A model generated the notes under the pieces. That model was not told the origin of the DNA and made no database searches. It saw nothing but the letters and a program-made list of their open reading frames with translations. A DNA stretch of 64,000 nt from REEB509 sp049314555. Lineage in GTDB: Bacteria; Pseudomonadota; Alphaproteobacteria; Caulobacterales; Aquidulcibacteraceae. Positions within the stretch are counted from its first letter, which is position 1, and every line of letters begins with the position of its first letter. The position numbers were made by a program, and so were the translations under genes. This document shows, piece after piece, positions 32,786 to 43,352 of this stretch. The DNA lies in NCBI GenBank assembly GCA_049314555.1, contig JBMOEW010000012.1, positions 7,625-71,624 of the forward strand, in the 5' to 3' direction.

Positions 32786-32801
32786 CATGAGCGCGCTCAT
32801 G
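32786..32801. promoter_or_regulatory. Perfect 16-bp palindrome upstream of a lipoprotein gene
   Basis: CATGAGCGCGCTCATG is a perfect self-complementary 16-mer ending 26 bases before the ATG at 32828. Its position fits a repressor operator over the promoter or leader; it also could form a hairpin in the leader RNA. Confidence 0.45.
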
Positions 32802-32827
32802 AAGGAGCCTGCGGTGAGGACTTCGCC

Positions 32828-33865
32828 ATGCGTATGCGTTCGCTGATTTTGATACTGATTGCGGTGACGGTCGTGACGGGCTGCGGGCGCGAATTGGGCC
32901 GGTCGGCCCCAAGCGAAGACGCGGCGGCGACCACGGAGCCTGCCCCCTCCGAGCAGCCAAGTGCGACGCAAGAGCCTGCCCAGCCCGCGCCACATTCAAG
33001 CGATGAGACGGGATCGTCTTCCACCGGGTCCAACCCCGGGTTTGCGCCGCCGCCGGCACCACCGCCGATGGATCCAACTCAGGGCGACAGCCCCGATCCC
33101 AGTCCAACCGATGTTTGGACGGAGCACGGCAGCGGTCGCCCCAACACGCGTTCGCTGCCGAATACGGACGGCCCCTCTTTCAGCGCCACGCGGCGCGTGA
33201 TCACGCCGGTGTTGGTGGAGCTATTACCCAGCGAAGCGCGCGCGCCGCGCCAAGGCGGGTCTGCGGTTGCGCTGTTGGCGGCCCCCGGCACGCGGGCCCC
33301 GGACGAGAAAAATCTCGCCCTTTGCCGGGCGCTGTTTTTGGCCTTTGACCGGGCCACGACGGAGGAAGTGGACGTGGGCTCGCGGCGGACGACGGAGGGC
33401 GAGACCCAGTTGTTGCGGCCGCTGTATTGGATCACGCGCCAGGAACTGCCGGTAAGCGCGGCCGCTGATCGCTGCCCACAGCGCTTAGAGACCTACGATT
33501 TTCCCCGCGCGGCAAGCATCAAACGCAAGCTTGGCTTGGTGGGCGAAGGGCCGTTTTTGGTGGTGGAGCGGGCGGACCAATCGGAGGGCGAGCGGGTTGC
33601 TGCAGTGGTAGACCTGTCACGCGCGCGACCAGCCGATATCCCTGATATCAGCCGTTACTTTCGCGACGGCCTGATGCAATCGCGGGACGTTTGGGACGCA
33701 CGGCGGTATCGCCCGGAGCCGGCACGTCAGGGGATGTTTAGCGCGCTTGGGCGCACCATTCAAACCTCTGTCGTGCCGCGCCTTGTGCGCACGACGGTGC
33801 AGGTGGGCTGTGCGTTCACGGATCTGCTCGACCAGTGCCGCACCTCTGTGACGGTGCAACGCTAA
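32828..33865 (+). CDS. Lipoprotein with long proline/serine-rich spacer
   Basis: The 345-residue product has a lipoprotein signal (lipobox VTGC), then roughly 90 residues rich in Pro, Ser, Thr and Glu (for example PAPSEQPSATQEPAQPAP) that should be disordered. A folded domain follows from about residue 115 to the end, containing ALCRALFLAFDRAT, TQLLRPLYWITRQELP, SAAADRCPQRLETYDF and GCAFTDLLDQC. Four cysteines may form disulfides in the periplasm. I do not recognise the domain. The spacer would let the domain reach away from the membrane. GAGGACTTCGCC precedes the ATG. Confidence 0.78.
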   Translation: MRMRSLILILIAVTVVTGCGRELGRSAPSEDAAATTEPAPSEQPSATQEPAQPAPHSSDETGSSSTGSNPGFAPPPAPPPMDPTQGDSPDPSPTDVWTEHGSGRPNTRSLPNTDGPSFSATRRVITPVLVELLPSEARAPRQGGSAVALLAAPGTRAPDEKNLALCRALFLAFDRATTEEVDVGSRRTTEGETQLLRPLYWITRQELPVSAAADRCPQRLETYDFPRAASIKRKLGLVGEGPFLVVERADQSEGERVAAVVDLSRARPADIPDISRYFRDGLMQSRDVWDARRYRPEPARQGMFSALGRTIQTSVVPRLVRTTVQVGCAFTDLLDQCRTSVTVQR

Positions 33866-33880
33866 ACGGTGGCGCTTTTC

Positions 33881-35041
33881 TCAATAGGCGATGTCGCGGG
33901 CAAAGGCGCGGACATCGTCGATGAGAAGATCGGGTTCCTCCATCGCCGCGAAATGCCCGCCGCGGGGCATGTCGGTCCAGCGGACGATGTTGTAGGCGCG
34001 CTCGACCCAGGACCGGGGCGGCGGCACGAACACCGGTTCGGCTGGAAAGTTTGCAAAGCCTGTGGGCGTCTCGCACCGAACGCCTTCGGGCAGGGCCACG
34101 CCGCCCTCTTCAAACAGGGCGCGGTAATACCAGACACTGGACGCAATGCTATCGGTCGTGAGGTAGATCATGATGTTGGTGAGGAGCTGGTCTTTTGTGA
34201 AGACCGCTTCAAGGCTGCCCTTTGACGCCACATCGGCCCAGCTGTTGAACTTCTCCAGGATCCAGGCCGCAGTGCCGACGGGGCTATCCATCAGGCTCAT
34301 GGCCAGGGTTTGTGGCTTTGTGGCCTGCTGCTGGAAATAGGCCCCTTCAAGCCGCGTGGCGAAATTGGTGCGCTCCAGCCAGGCCTTTTCAGCGTCTGAC
34401 AGGGGTGCCTCTGGCGTTGGGCGAAAGCCAATCATGTTTAGATGGGCACCGACGCAGGCTTTGTGGTCATGGGCAAGCCAGGAGCTGACCACGCCGCCCC
34501 AGTCGCCGCCCTGGGCAATATAGCGGGGGTGGCCCAGGACCTGAGTCATCAAGGTGTTGAACAGGCGGGCGGTGGCGCGTTGGCCCAAGGGCCGGCTTGG
34601 TTTGCCAGAAAACCCAAAACCCGGAAGCGAAGGGATGACGAGGTCAAACGCGTCTTCCGGCCGGCCGCCAAAGCGGGAGGGGAAGGCCAGTTTTTCGATG
34701 GTGCCCCAAAACTCGAAGTGCGACCCCGGCCAGCCATGGCTTAGGAGCAGCGGGCGACGGCCCACGCTTTCGCCCATGACATAGAGAAAGTGGATATCCA
34801 GCCCGTCGATACGGGAGGTGAATTGCGGGAAGCGATTGAGGTCTGCTTCAGCGGCGCGCCAATCGTAGTGGTGGATCCAATAGGCGCAAAGCTCTTTGAG
34901 GTAGGCGGTGTTGACGCCCCGGCCCCAGGTTGTGCCCTCATCGTCTGGGGCGGGAAACCAGGGATAGTTGTGAACCCTGGTCAAGATTGCGTCGATCTTG
35001 CTTTGCGGCACGTCGACTTTGAACGGTATTGGCACAGCCAT
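33881..35041 (-). CDS. Epoxide hydrolase, EHN-type alpha/beta hydrolase
   Basis: A 386-residue alpha/beta hydrolase with the N-terminal EHN domain of microsomal-type epoxide hydrolases. Oxyanion motif HGWPGS (around residue 103), nucleophile Asp180 in GGDWGG, lid tyrosine/acid candidates in the IYLTTD region, and the catalytic histidine in PRGGHFAAME are all visible. It adds water to epoxides, probably from xenobiotic or lipid oxidation. GGGGAGA is spaced correctly for the ATG at 35041; an in-frame start seven codons upstream is possible. It lies downstream of secA in the same direction with a 91-base gap. Confidence 0.93.
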   Translation of the reverse strand: MAVPIPFKVDVPQSKIDAILTRVHNYPWFPAPDDEGTTWGRGVNTAYLKELCAYWIHHYDWRAAEADLNRFPQFTSRIDGLDIHFLYVMGESVGRRPLLLSHGWPGSHFEFWGTIEKLAFPSRFGGRPEDAFDLVIPSLPGFGFSGKPSRPLGQRATARLFNTLMTQVLGHPRYIAQGGDWGGVVSSWLAHDHKACVGAHLNMIGFRPTPEAPLSDAEKAWLERTNFATRLEGAYFQQQATKPQTLAMSLMDSPVGTAAWILEKFNSWADVASKGSLEAVFTKDQLLTNIMIYLTTDSIASSVWYYRALFEEGGVALPEGVRCETPTGFANFPAEPVFVPPPRSWVERAYNIVRWTDMPRGGHFAAMEEPDLLIDDVRAFARDIAY

Positions 35042-35132
35042 AGCGCTTCTCCCCACCCCCATGTTGCGGATGCGAAGAGGGCCTTTGACAGTGTGAGTCT
35101 GTCAAGGCGTGCCTTTAGCGGGAGGCCGCGCT

Positions 35133-37829
<2,697 letters not shown>

Positions 37830-38120
37830 AGGGCAACTTTACCGCGAAGCGCCCGCAAATGCGAGACGCGCCATGAGCCGAACGGCTGAAGTACGCATGT
37901 GGAATGGCCTCGACACGCGCGTTTCCGAGACTTAAGAGCGCGTCATGTCGGTGTCAATGCAGGCCCGGCGCCCCAAAAATGGCCTTTCCAGTGCGCGATA
38001 CTGATGGTCGCGTGCGTGCAGGAAAGGGATGGCGGGCCTGGCCTAAACCCTGCACGACATGCTGTGACCGCTGCGCGAACTGCAGTCGTTGGCGTGCCAG
38101 ATGACGGGACTTACACACAG

Positions 38121-39398
38121 ATGGCTTTTCTCCAGAACGGCGAATTCAAAAAATCGGCCCAAGGTGTCGTTGGCTGCGTGCTGGCGATCTGGCTTACGGC
38201 ATGCGGTCTGGACGCTGGCCAGAAAGCGCCGCCGGGGGAAGCCATCACCGACCCTGAGGTGGCCGCGACCGTCGATGGCCGCAAGATTTTCATCCAAGAG
38301 GTGCGTCAGCGCGCCGCGCAAATTTGCGCAGCGCCGGGCGAAGGTACCCACCTTGCTGAGCTGTGCGCGATGCAGCCAGGCGAAGATGTCGAGGGGCGGC
38401 CGGAGCTGTTCAACATGGCGCTGGACCAGCTGGTGCAGCAGCGACTGTTTTCGCAAGAGGCGGAGCGCCGGGGGCTCGACCGGGACCCGGAAGTGCGCCG
38501 GTTGCTGGAACTGGCTCGCGAGCGGGTGCTGGCAGACGCGGTGTATCGCAGCCTTTATGAAGAGGCGAGCAAGCCTGAGCGGGTTGAGACCGAGTATCGC
38601 AACATTGAGCGGCAATTGTCTGGGCGCCCATTGGTGACCTTGAGCCATATTTTGCTACCGACGCGCGAAGCTGCGCTCGCGGCGCTGCGGCGTCTGGAAG
38701 CTGGAGAGCCGTTTGAGCGGTTGGCATTCGACCTATCGATTGATCGGCAGTCGGCAACGGCTGGGGGCTTCCTACAGGAAATGCCGCTTGACGAGTTGGA
38801 GCCGGCATTCCGCGACCTGATCGGTTCTTTGGCCGTTGGGGCGGTTGGGGGGCCGCTGCGCAGCGAAGATGGCTGGCATCTGGTGCGGCTGAATGCGCGC
38901 AGCCAAACCGAGGCCCAGAGCCTGGAGAGCCGGCGGCCCGATATCGTGGCCTATTTGCTGAGCCAGGAAGTGGACGGGCTTTACGAGCGGTTGGCACAAA
39001 GTGCTCAGATTCGCACGATCACGGAGCAGGATGCCGAGACCGATGTGCCCAGCGGAGAGTCCGTGGCAGCGCCGCCGTCGGTGCCGGTGGACCGTCCTGC
39101 GCCGATGGGGCCTGGCGCGCTTGCTTCTGATGGCGCGGCGACGGGCGGTAGGGCCGCGGCCCAAGCGCCAACCGCTGCAACGCCTTCACCTGCGGCTGCG
39201 ACGGTCCCTGCTCCTTCCGCAAACACGCCTACTGCCCCTCGTCCGCCGCGGTCAACGCCTTCGGAGCAAACTGCGCGGCAATCGGGGGCGTTCCTTCCCC
39301 CGACGAGCCAGCCCCCGGCTGCTGGCTCATCGCCTGCCCAAGGGGCCCCGGTGACGGGCAATCCAACCCCGCCGCAACAAATCGGCCCCACGCCATGA
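38121..39398 (+). CDS. Parvulin-type peptidyl-prolyl isomerase lipoprotein
   Basis: The 425-residue product begins with a signal that ends in lipobox LTAC, so it is probably anchored on the periplasmic side. A SurA-like helical region (about 30-170) precedes one parvulin domain (about 175-270) with SHILLPTREAA, GEPFERLAFDLSID and GPLRSEDGWHLVRL. From about residue 300 to the end the sequence is a Pro/Ala/Ser/Thr-rich tail (APTAATPSPAAATVPAP) that should be disordered. Its stop overlaps the argJ start by four bases (ATGA). It likely helps fold exported proteins delivered by the adjacent SecA pathway (inference). Confidence 0.88.
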   Translation: MAFLQNGEFKKSAQGVVGCVLAIWLTACGLDAGQKAPPGEAITDPEVAATVDGRKIFIQEVRQRAAQICAAPGEGTHLAELCAMQPGEDVEGRPELFNMALDQLVQQRLFSQEAERRGLDRDPEVRRLLELARERVLADAVYRSLYEEASKPERVETEYRNIERQLSGRPLVTLSHILLPTREAALAALRRLEAGEPFERLAFDLSIDRQSATAGGFLQEMPLDELEPAFRDLIGSLAVGAVGGPLRSEDGWHLVRLNARSQTEAQSLESRRPDIVAYLLSQEVDGLYERLAQSAQIRTITEQDAETDVPSGESVAAPPSVPVDRPAPMGPGALASDGAATGGRAAAQAPTAATPSPAAATVPAPSANTPTAPRPPRSTPSEQTARQSGAFLPPTSQPPAAGSSPAQGAPVTGNPTPPQQIGPTP

Positions 39399-40636
39399 AG
39401 GGCGGCACAGTTTCGCCCCTTGCCCCGGCACGGACGGCAACGCCGCCTGCGGTGAGCGGGGTTCTCGCAGCCACAGGGCGAGCGGGCTATTACAAGCACA
39501 ACCGGCCGGACCTTGTGTTGTTTGCGTTTCCGCCAGGGACGCGGGCGGCTGGGGTGTTTACCCGCCATAGTGTTGGGTCTGCGCCGGTGGACTGGTCAAA
39601 GGCGGGACTCAAAGTCACGGGCGGCGCAGCGCGCGGGTTGTTGGTCAATGCCGGGTGCGCGAATGCCTTCACGGGGGTTGTGGGCGCGGCTGCAACCAAG
39701 ACGTGCGCGCAGGCTGTGGCCACACGGCTTGCGGTGGAACCTGAAAGCATCCTTGCGGCTTCCACCGGGGTGATTGGCGTGCCGCTGGATGCGTCCAAGG
39801 CGACCGCCGCCCTGCCTGGGTTGATGAAGGCGATGGGTCCGGCCAATTGGCTGGACGCTGCGAAAGCGATCATGACCACCGACACGTTTGCGAAAGTGGC
39901 GGGGGCGACGACCCAGATCGGCGCTGAGTCCGTTGCGATCGCTGGCATCGCCAAGGGTTCTGGGATGATCGCGCCGGACATGGCGACGATGCTTGCCTTT
40001 GTGTTTACCGACGCGCGGCTGCCTGCCCCGGTTTTGAACGCGATATTGCGGGCGGAAGCGGCCACCAGCTTTAACAGCATCACCGTTGATGGCGATCGGT
40101 CTACGAACGACTGCCTGATCCTGGTGGCGACCGGCGCTGCCAAGACCCCCACCATTCGCAGCGCGGCGGACCAGGATCTGGCGGCCTTTCGGGCGGCGCT
40201 GTCTGGGGTGTTGAGTGACCTTGCAATCCAAATCGTGCGCGATGGCGAGGGGGCCACCAAGCTGGTGACCGTGCATGTGACGGGTGCGGCGAACACAAAC
40301 TCCGCCAAGCGGATTGCCCGGTCCATTTGCGAGAGCCCGTTGGTCAAGACCGCCATCGCCGGGGAAGACGCCAATTGGGGCCGGATTACCATGGCTGTTG
40401 GCAAAGCGGACGAGCCGGTGAACCGGGACCGGCTTTCCATCAAGTTTGGCCCGCTGTGGGCGGCCAAGGATGGGGCGGTGGCGCGGGATTATAGCGAAGC
40501 GGCCATGAGCGCCTACATGAAGGGGGCTGAGCTGGAGATCACTGTAGATGTTGGGGTGGGCGCGGGGCGCGCAACCATGTACACCTGCGATCTCACCAAG
40601 CGGTACATCGAAATCAACGGCGATTACCGCAGTTAA
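39395..40636 (+). CDS. argJ: Bifunctional ornithine acetyltransferase/N-acetylglutamate synthase
   Basis: The 413-residue ArgJ recycles the acetyl group in arginine synthesis. The self-cleavage site is the threonine in KGSGMIAPDMATMLAF, which splits the chain into alpha and beta parts. Other signatures are the N-terminal FTRHSVGSAPV, LVNAGCANAFTG, STGVIGVPL, and the C-terminal KRIARSICESPLVKTA and GEDANWGRI. The ATG at 39395 overlaps the upstream PPIase stop, so the genes are coupled. ArgJ also starts the pathway if it retains acetyl-CoA activity, which cannot be judged here. Confidence 0.96.
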   Translation: MKGGTVSPLAPARTATPPAVSGVLAATGRAGYYKHNRPDLVLFAFPPGTRAAGVFTRHSVGSAPVDWSKAGLKVTGGAARGLLVNAGCANAFTGVVGAAATKTCAQAVATRLAVEPESILAASTGVIGVPLDASKATAALPGLMKAMGPANWLDAAKAIMTTDTFAKVAGATTQIGAESVAIAGIAKGSGMIAPDMATMLAFVFTDARLPAPVLNAILRAEAATSFNSITVDGDRSTNDCLILVATGAAKTPTIRSAADQDLAAFRAALSGVLSDLAIQIVRDGEGATKLVTVHVTGAANTNSAKRIARSICESPLVKTAIAGEDANWGRITMAVGKADEPVNRDRLSIKFGPLWAAKDGAVARDYSEAAMSAYMKGAELEITVDVGVGAGRATMYTCDLTKRYIEINGDYRS

Positions 40637-40666
40637 CCATTTGCGTTGACCAAGGTGTTTACTGAA

Positions 40667-41086
40667 ATGGCTCATTCTGCCCCGCGGCGACTGCTTTTGG
40701 TGGTCGCTGCCGCTTTGGTCGATGGGCAAGGGCGGGTGTTGCTTGCTCAACGGCCGGCCCACAAATCGCTTGCGGGGTTGTGGGAGTTTCCTGGGGGCAA
40801 AGTTGAAGCGGGCGAAAGCCCGGAAGCGGCCCTGATCCGAGAGCTGGAGGAGGAGTTGGCCTTGATCGTCACGTCTGACGCCTTGGAGCCGTTCGCGTTT
40901 GCGAGCCATGCTTACGAAAGCTTTGACTTGCTGATGCCGCTTTATGTGGTCCGGGATTGGGCGAACGAGCCGCAGTGCCTGGAGGCGCAAGCCCTGGCCT
41001 GGGTGCACCCGAGCGCCATGGACGCCTATCCTATGCCGCCGGCAGATGGACCGCTGGTGGCGAAATTGAAGGCGGCGGCGCTATGA
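40667..41086 (+). CDS. mutT: 8-oxo-dGTP diphosphatase (Nudix hydrolase)
   Basis: A 139-residue Nudix protein that removes oxidised dGTP from the nucleotide pool. The Nudix box is GGKVEAGESPEAALIRELEEEL, with the expected G-x5-E-x7-RE-x2-EE-x-hydrophobic spacing. LLAQRPAHKSLAGLWEFPGG upstream is typical of MutT. The start at 40667 gives MAHSAPRRLLLVVAAAL; a TTG further upstream is less likely. Its stop overlaps the start of the small pilin gene by four bases. The argJ-mutT order is a common alphaproteobacterial arrangement. Confidence 0.93.
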   Translation: MAHSAPRRLLLVVAAALVDGQGRVLLAQRPAHKSLAGLWEFPGGKVEAGESPEAALIRELEEELALIVTSDALEPFAFASHAYESFDLLMPLYVVRDWANEPQCLEAQALAWVHPSAMDAYPMPPADGPLVAKLKAAAL

Positions 41087-41259
41087 ACAGGCTGCTGCTC
41101 AAATTTCTGCGGGATCGATCCGGGGGCCCTGCCCTGGAATACAGTATGATTGGCGTATTGATTGCCGTGGTGCTGGTTTCAGCGCTAACTTCGATGGGAA
41201 ACAGCATTGAAAACATGCTGGCCCCTGCAACCAAGGCGATCGGCACACCGAAGGCTTAA
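41083..41259 (+). CDS. Flp/Fap-type pilin-like small protein
   Basis: The 58-residue product has a basic N-terminus (MNRLLLKFLRDR), a G-G-P-A-L-E-Y junction resembling the type IVb prepilin site with glutamate at +5, and one hydrophobic helix (SMIGVLIAVVLVSALTSMG). This is the layout of Flp pilins, whose mature helix packs in the pilus or acts as a pseudopilin. No tad/cpa assembly genes lie nearby, so it is an orphan that would need a secretion machine elsewhere. The gene overlaps the mutT stop (ATGA), suggesting translational coupling. Confidence 0.78.
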   Translation: MNRLLLKFLRDRSGGPALEYSMIGVLIAVVLVSALTSMGNSIENMLAPATKAIGTPKA

Positions 41260-41263
41260 CGCT

Positions 41264-41824
41264 TTACGGTTCCAGCTCTACATCCCAATAGAGATAATCC
41301 AGCCAACTTTCATGAAGATAGTGGGGCGGGAAGCGTCGACCCATGGCCTGCAACGCATGCATGTTGGGGCGATGGGGGCGATGGTAGGGGGACATGCCGG
41401 TGGCGCGGGGCATGCGCCCGCCTTTGCGCAAATTGCATGGGGCGCAAGCCGTGACGATGTTTTCCCACGTGGTCCGGCCGCCGCGCGACCGCGGGATCAG
41501 GTGATCGAAGGTGAGATCTTCGGTGGACCCACAATACTGGCAGGCAAAGCCATCGCGCAAAAACACGTTGAACCGCGTGAATGCGGGGGGGCGGTCCTGG
41601 GTGATGAATTCCCGAAGCGCAATGACGCTGGGAAGTGCCATCTCAAACGATGGGGAGCGCACCACCTGGTCATAGGTGGCGATCACATCGACCCGCTCCA
41701 GGAAGACGGCCTTGACCACCTCCTGCCAGGGCCACAGCGAGAGCGGATAGTAAGAAAGCGGTCGATAGTCAGCGTTTAAGACCAAAGCGGGCCAACCGGC
41801 GGGGGGTGCCTTATTAACCAGCAT
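41264..41824 (-). CDS. HNH endonuclease family protein
   Basis: The 186-residue protein contains an HNH nuclease domain with zinc-binding CQYCGS and CAPCNLRKGG flanking the catalytic FDHLIPRSRGGRTTWENIV region. The N-terminal part (LVLNADYRPLSYYPLSLWPWQ) is the conserved leader of a widespread stand-alone HNH group in alphaproteobacteria. It is likely a housekeeping nuclease rather than a mobile intron enzyme, because no intron, repeat or phage gene is nearby; its physiological substrate is not known. The ATG at 41824 gives the expected N-terminus. Confidence 0.9.
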   Translation of the reverse strand: MLVNKAPPAGWPALVLNADYRPLSYYPLSLWPWQEVVKAVFLERVDVIATYDQVVRSPSFEMALPSVIALREFITQDRPPAFTRFNVFLRDGFACQYCGSTEDLTFDHLIPRSRGGRTTWENIVTACAPCNLRKGGRMPRATGMSPYHRPHRPNMHALQAMGRRFPPHYLHESWLDYLYWDVELEP

Positions 41825-42164
41825 GGTGCCCCTCACAACAGTTGGGGCTGGGGCGGCCGCTGGCCACCTTGCGGGCCGCGCGAACACGGCCAAGCGGGAA
41901 TCATGCGGTGATGACTGAAAACCAGCCCTCCTTGAGCGCGGCTTTTACACCGGTCCAAAGCGATTGACGAGACCCGTATACCGGATTCGCTGTGACGGGG
42001 TGATGACGGAGCCACCCTGCCCGTTTGTCCCGGCCCGACAGGGGCTTGCGGCGGCGCGGGGCACGGCGGCCCACCGCTTGTGGCATGCCCAAAGGTATGC
42101 GATATTGCGCGCAGATTAGCTCATTTTTCGCATCTTGTGCATAGCTAAAGAAGTGCGACGGCCC
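41825..42164. other. Gene-free interval upstream of LysR
   Basis: About 340 bases separate the HNH gene and the LysR gene. They contain short GC-rich inverted stretches but no supported gene or named motif. The last 60 bases are AT-rich (GATATTGCGCGCAGATTAG) and probably hold the lysR promoter. Confidence 0.4.
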
Positions 42165-43055
42165 ATGGATTGGGGAAAACTCAAAACCTTCCACTACGCG
42201 GCGGAGACCGGGAGCCTCACGGCGGCGGCGGAACGCCTGGGGGTAAGTCAATCGGCGGTGAGCCGGCAGATTGCGGCCCTTGAAAGCACGATTGGGGTGC
42301 CATTGTTTCAGCGCCATGCGCGGGGCCTGCTGTTGACCGGGCCGGGCATGACACTGCGGGAAAACACGCGGGAAATGGCCGCAGCCGCGATTATTGCAGA
42401 ATCCACCCTGAAGGACGCGCGGGAAAAGGTGATGGGGGACCTAAAGGTCACCGCTCCCATCGCGTTTGGCTCAACCTGGTTGGCTCCGCGGCTTGCGGCG
42501 TTTGCCCAGGCCTATCCTGAGACCCGCCTGCAGCTGATGCTCGATGATCGCGAGTATGATTTGCTGAAGCTGGAAGCCGAGTGCGCGGTGCGCCTGTGGG
42601 CCGCCACCCACGCAGACCTTATCCAACGCAAGATCCTTGAGGTTCATGTGAGCCTTTATGCGTCCAAGGCTTATGTCCAGCGGATGGGCATGCCGGAAAC
42701 CTTGGACGACCTCGATAACCACAAGATGATTGCCTACAAGACCGCCTCCCCCAACCCGATGCGTGAACTCGATTGGGCGGTGCGGGCGGGGCGCGAAGAT
42801 GCCAAGCAGCGCACGCCGATCCTTGAAATCAACAACGTCTATGGCATGTTTCAGGCAGTGAAATCTGGGATCGGCATCGCCAGCCTGCCAGACTATATGG
42901 CGCGAGGCGAAGAAGACCTCGTGAAGCTGTTGCCCGAGGAAAAGGGCCCGAGCTTTGAGGTGTATTTTATCTATCCAAGCGACCTGAAGCGGTCGAAGCG
43001 GATTGCCGCGTTCCGGCAGTTTCTGATCGAACAGGCTCAGAGCTGGACAGAATAG
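42165..43055 (+). CDS. LysR-family transcriptional regulator
   Basis: A 296-residue LysR protein with HTH residues 3-62 (LKTFHYAAETGSLTAAAERL and SQSAVSRQIAALESTIG). The effector domain contains GDLKVTAPIAFGSTWLAPRL and ends in GIGIASLPDYMARGEEDLV. No divergent target gene is adjacent on the left (HNH gene converges elsewhere), so its regulon is not evident from position. The ATG at 42165 is preceded by an AT-rich stretch. Similar regulators often respond to aromatic or amino acid derivatives, but that cannot be told here. Confidence 0.93.
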   Translation: MDWGKLKTFHYAAETGSLTAAAERLGVSQSAVSRQIAALESTIGVPLFQRHARGLLLTGPGMTLRENTREMAAAAIIAESTLKDAREKVMGDLKVTAPIAFGSTWLAPRLAAFAQAYPETRLQLMLDDREYDLLKLEAECAVRLWAATHADLIQRKILEVHVSLYASKAYVQRMGMPETLDDLDNHKMIAYKTASPNPMRELDWAVRAGREDAKQRTPILEINNVYGMFQAVKSGIGIASLPDYMARGEEDLVKLLPEEKGPSFEVYFIYPSDLKRSKRIAAFRQFLIEQAQSWTE

Positions 43056-43094
43056 TCGCGCTCGGCGGATGGGTCACAGCAAATATGCATAGCT

Positions 43095-43274
43095 GCTGCA
43101 ACCTAGGTCAGGGTTGTTTGGGCGGGGTGGTTGAACCATATGGGCCTCATGGAAGCGGGACAACCTCGCCCGCATCCGCGCCCTTAGCCAAGCGAACCTC
43201 GGCTCTTTACGGCGTTCCTCCCCGAGGCGACTTTCGTTAAGCCGCGCGCCGGAATGGCTGCGCGGCTTTTTTTT
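43095..43274 (+). ncRNA. ssrS: Candidate structured RNA, possibly 6S RNA (ssrS)
   Basis: Between lysR and yaaA lies a strongly structured stretch. CGGGGTGGTTGAAC (43123-43136) can pair with GTTCCTCCCCG (43214-43224) as the outer arm of a long hairpin, and GCGGG/CCCGC and CCTCGG/CCGAGG form inner stems. The block ends in a factor-independent terminator (43239-43274). A long interrupted hairpin of about 130-180 bases with its own terminator is what 6S RNA looks like, and some short elements (GGGACAACCTCG, CCTCCCCGAGG) resemble alphaproteobacterial 6S. The match is from memory and the usual zapA or fthfs neighbour is absent, so this is a candidate only. Confidence 0.45.
43239..43274 (+). terminator. 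Rho-independent terminator with eight-T tract
   Basis: AAGCCGCGC (43239-43247) pairs with GCGCGGCTT (43260-43268) and eight T follow (43267-43274). It lies downstream of the candidate RNA and upstream of yaaA. Confidence 0.88.
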
Positions 43275-43352
43275 GGGCCGTCGGCGGATCTGTGATCTCA
43301 AGTCCGCGTTGCCCCCTCGCCCGCGGCGGCAAAGCGCCTTATCTGATGTGTC

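Noticed and set aside
39596..41008. 470-residue ORF on the - strand opposite argJ and mutT
   Set aside because: Basic, Arg/His-rich shadow frame that overlaps two well-supported genes and has no recognisable domain.
41264..41824. HNH nuclease as part of a mobile element or group I/II intron
   Set aside because: No intron structure, repeat ends, phage or transposase genes are near, and the protein resembles the common chromosomal stand-alone type.
43095..43240. SRP (4.5S) RNA
   Set aside because: The conserved SRP tetraloop core (GGTCAGG with GGAAG and AGCAGCC) is not intact: GGCCTCATGGAAGCGGG does not match. 6S-like or novel RNA is a better reading.
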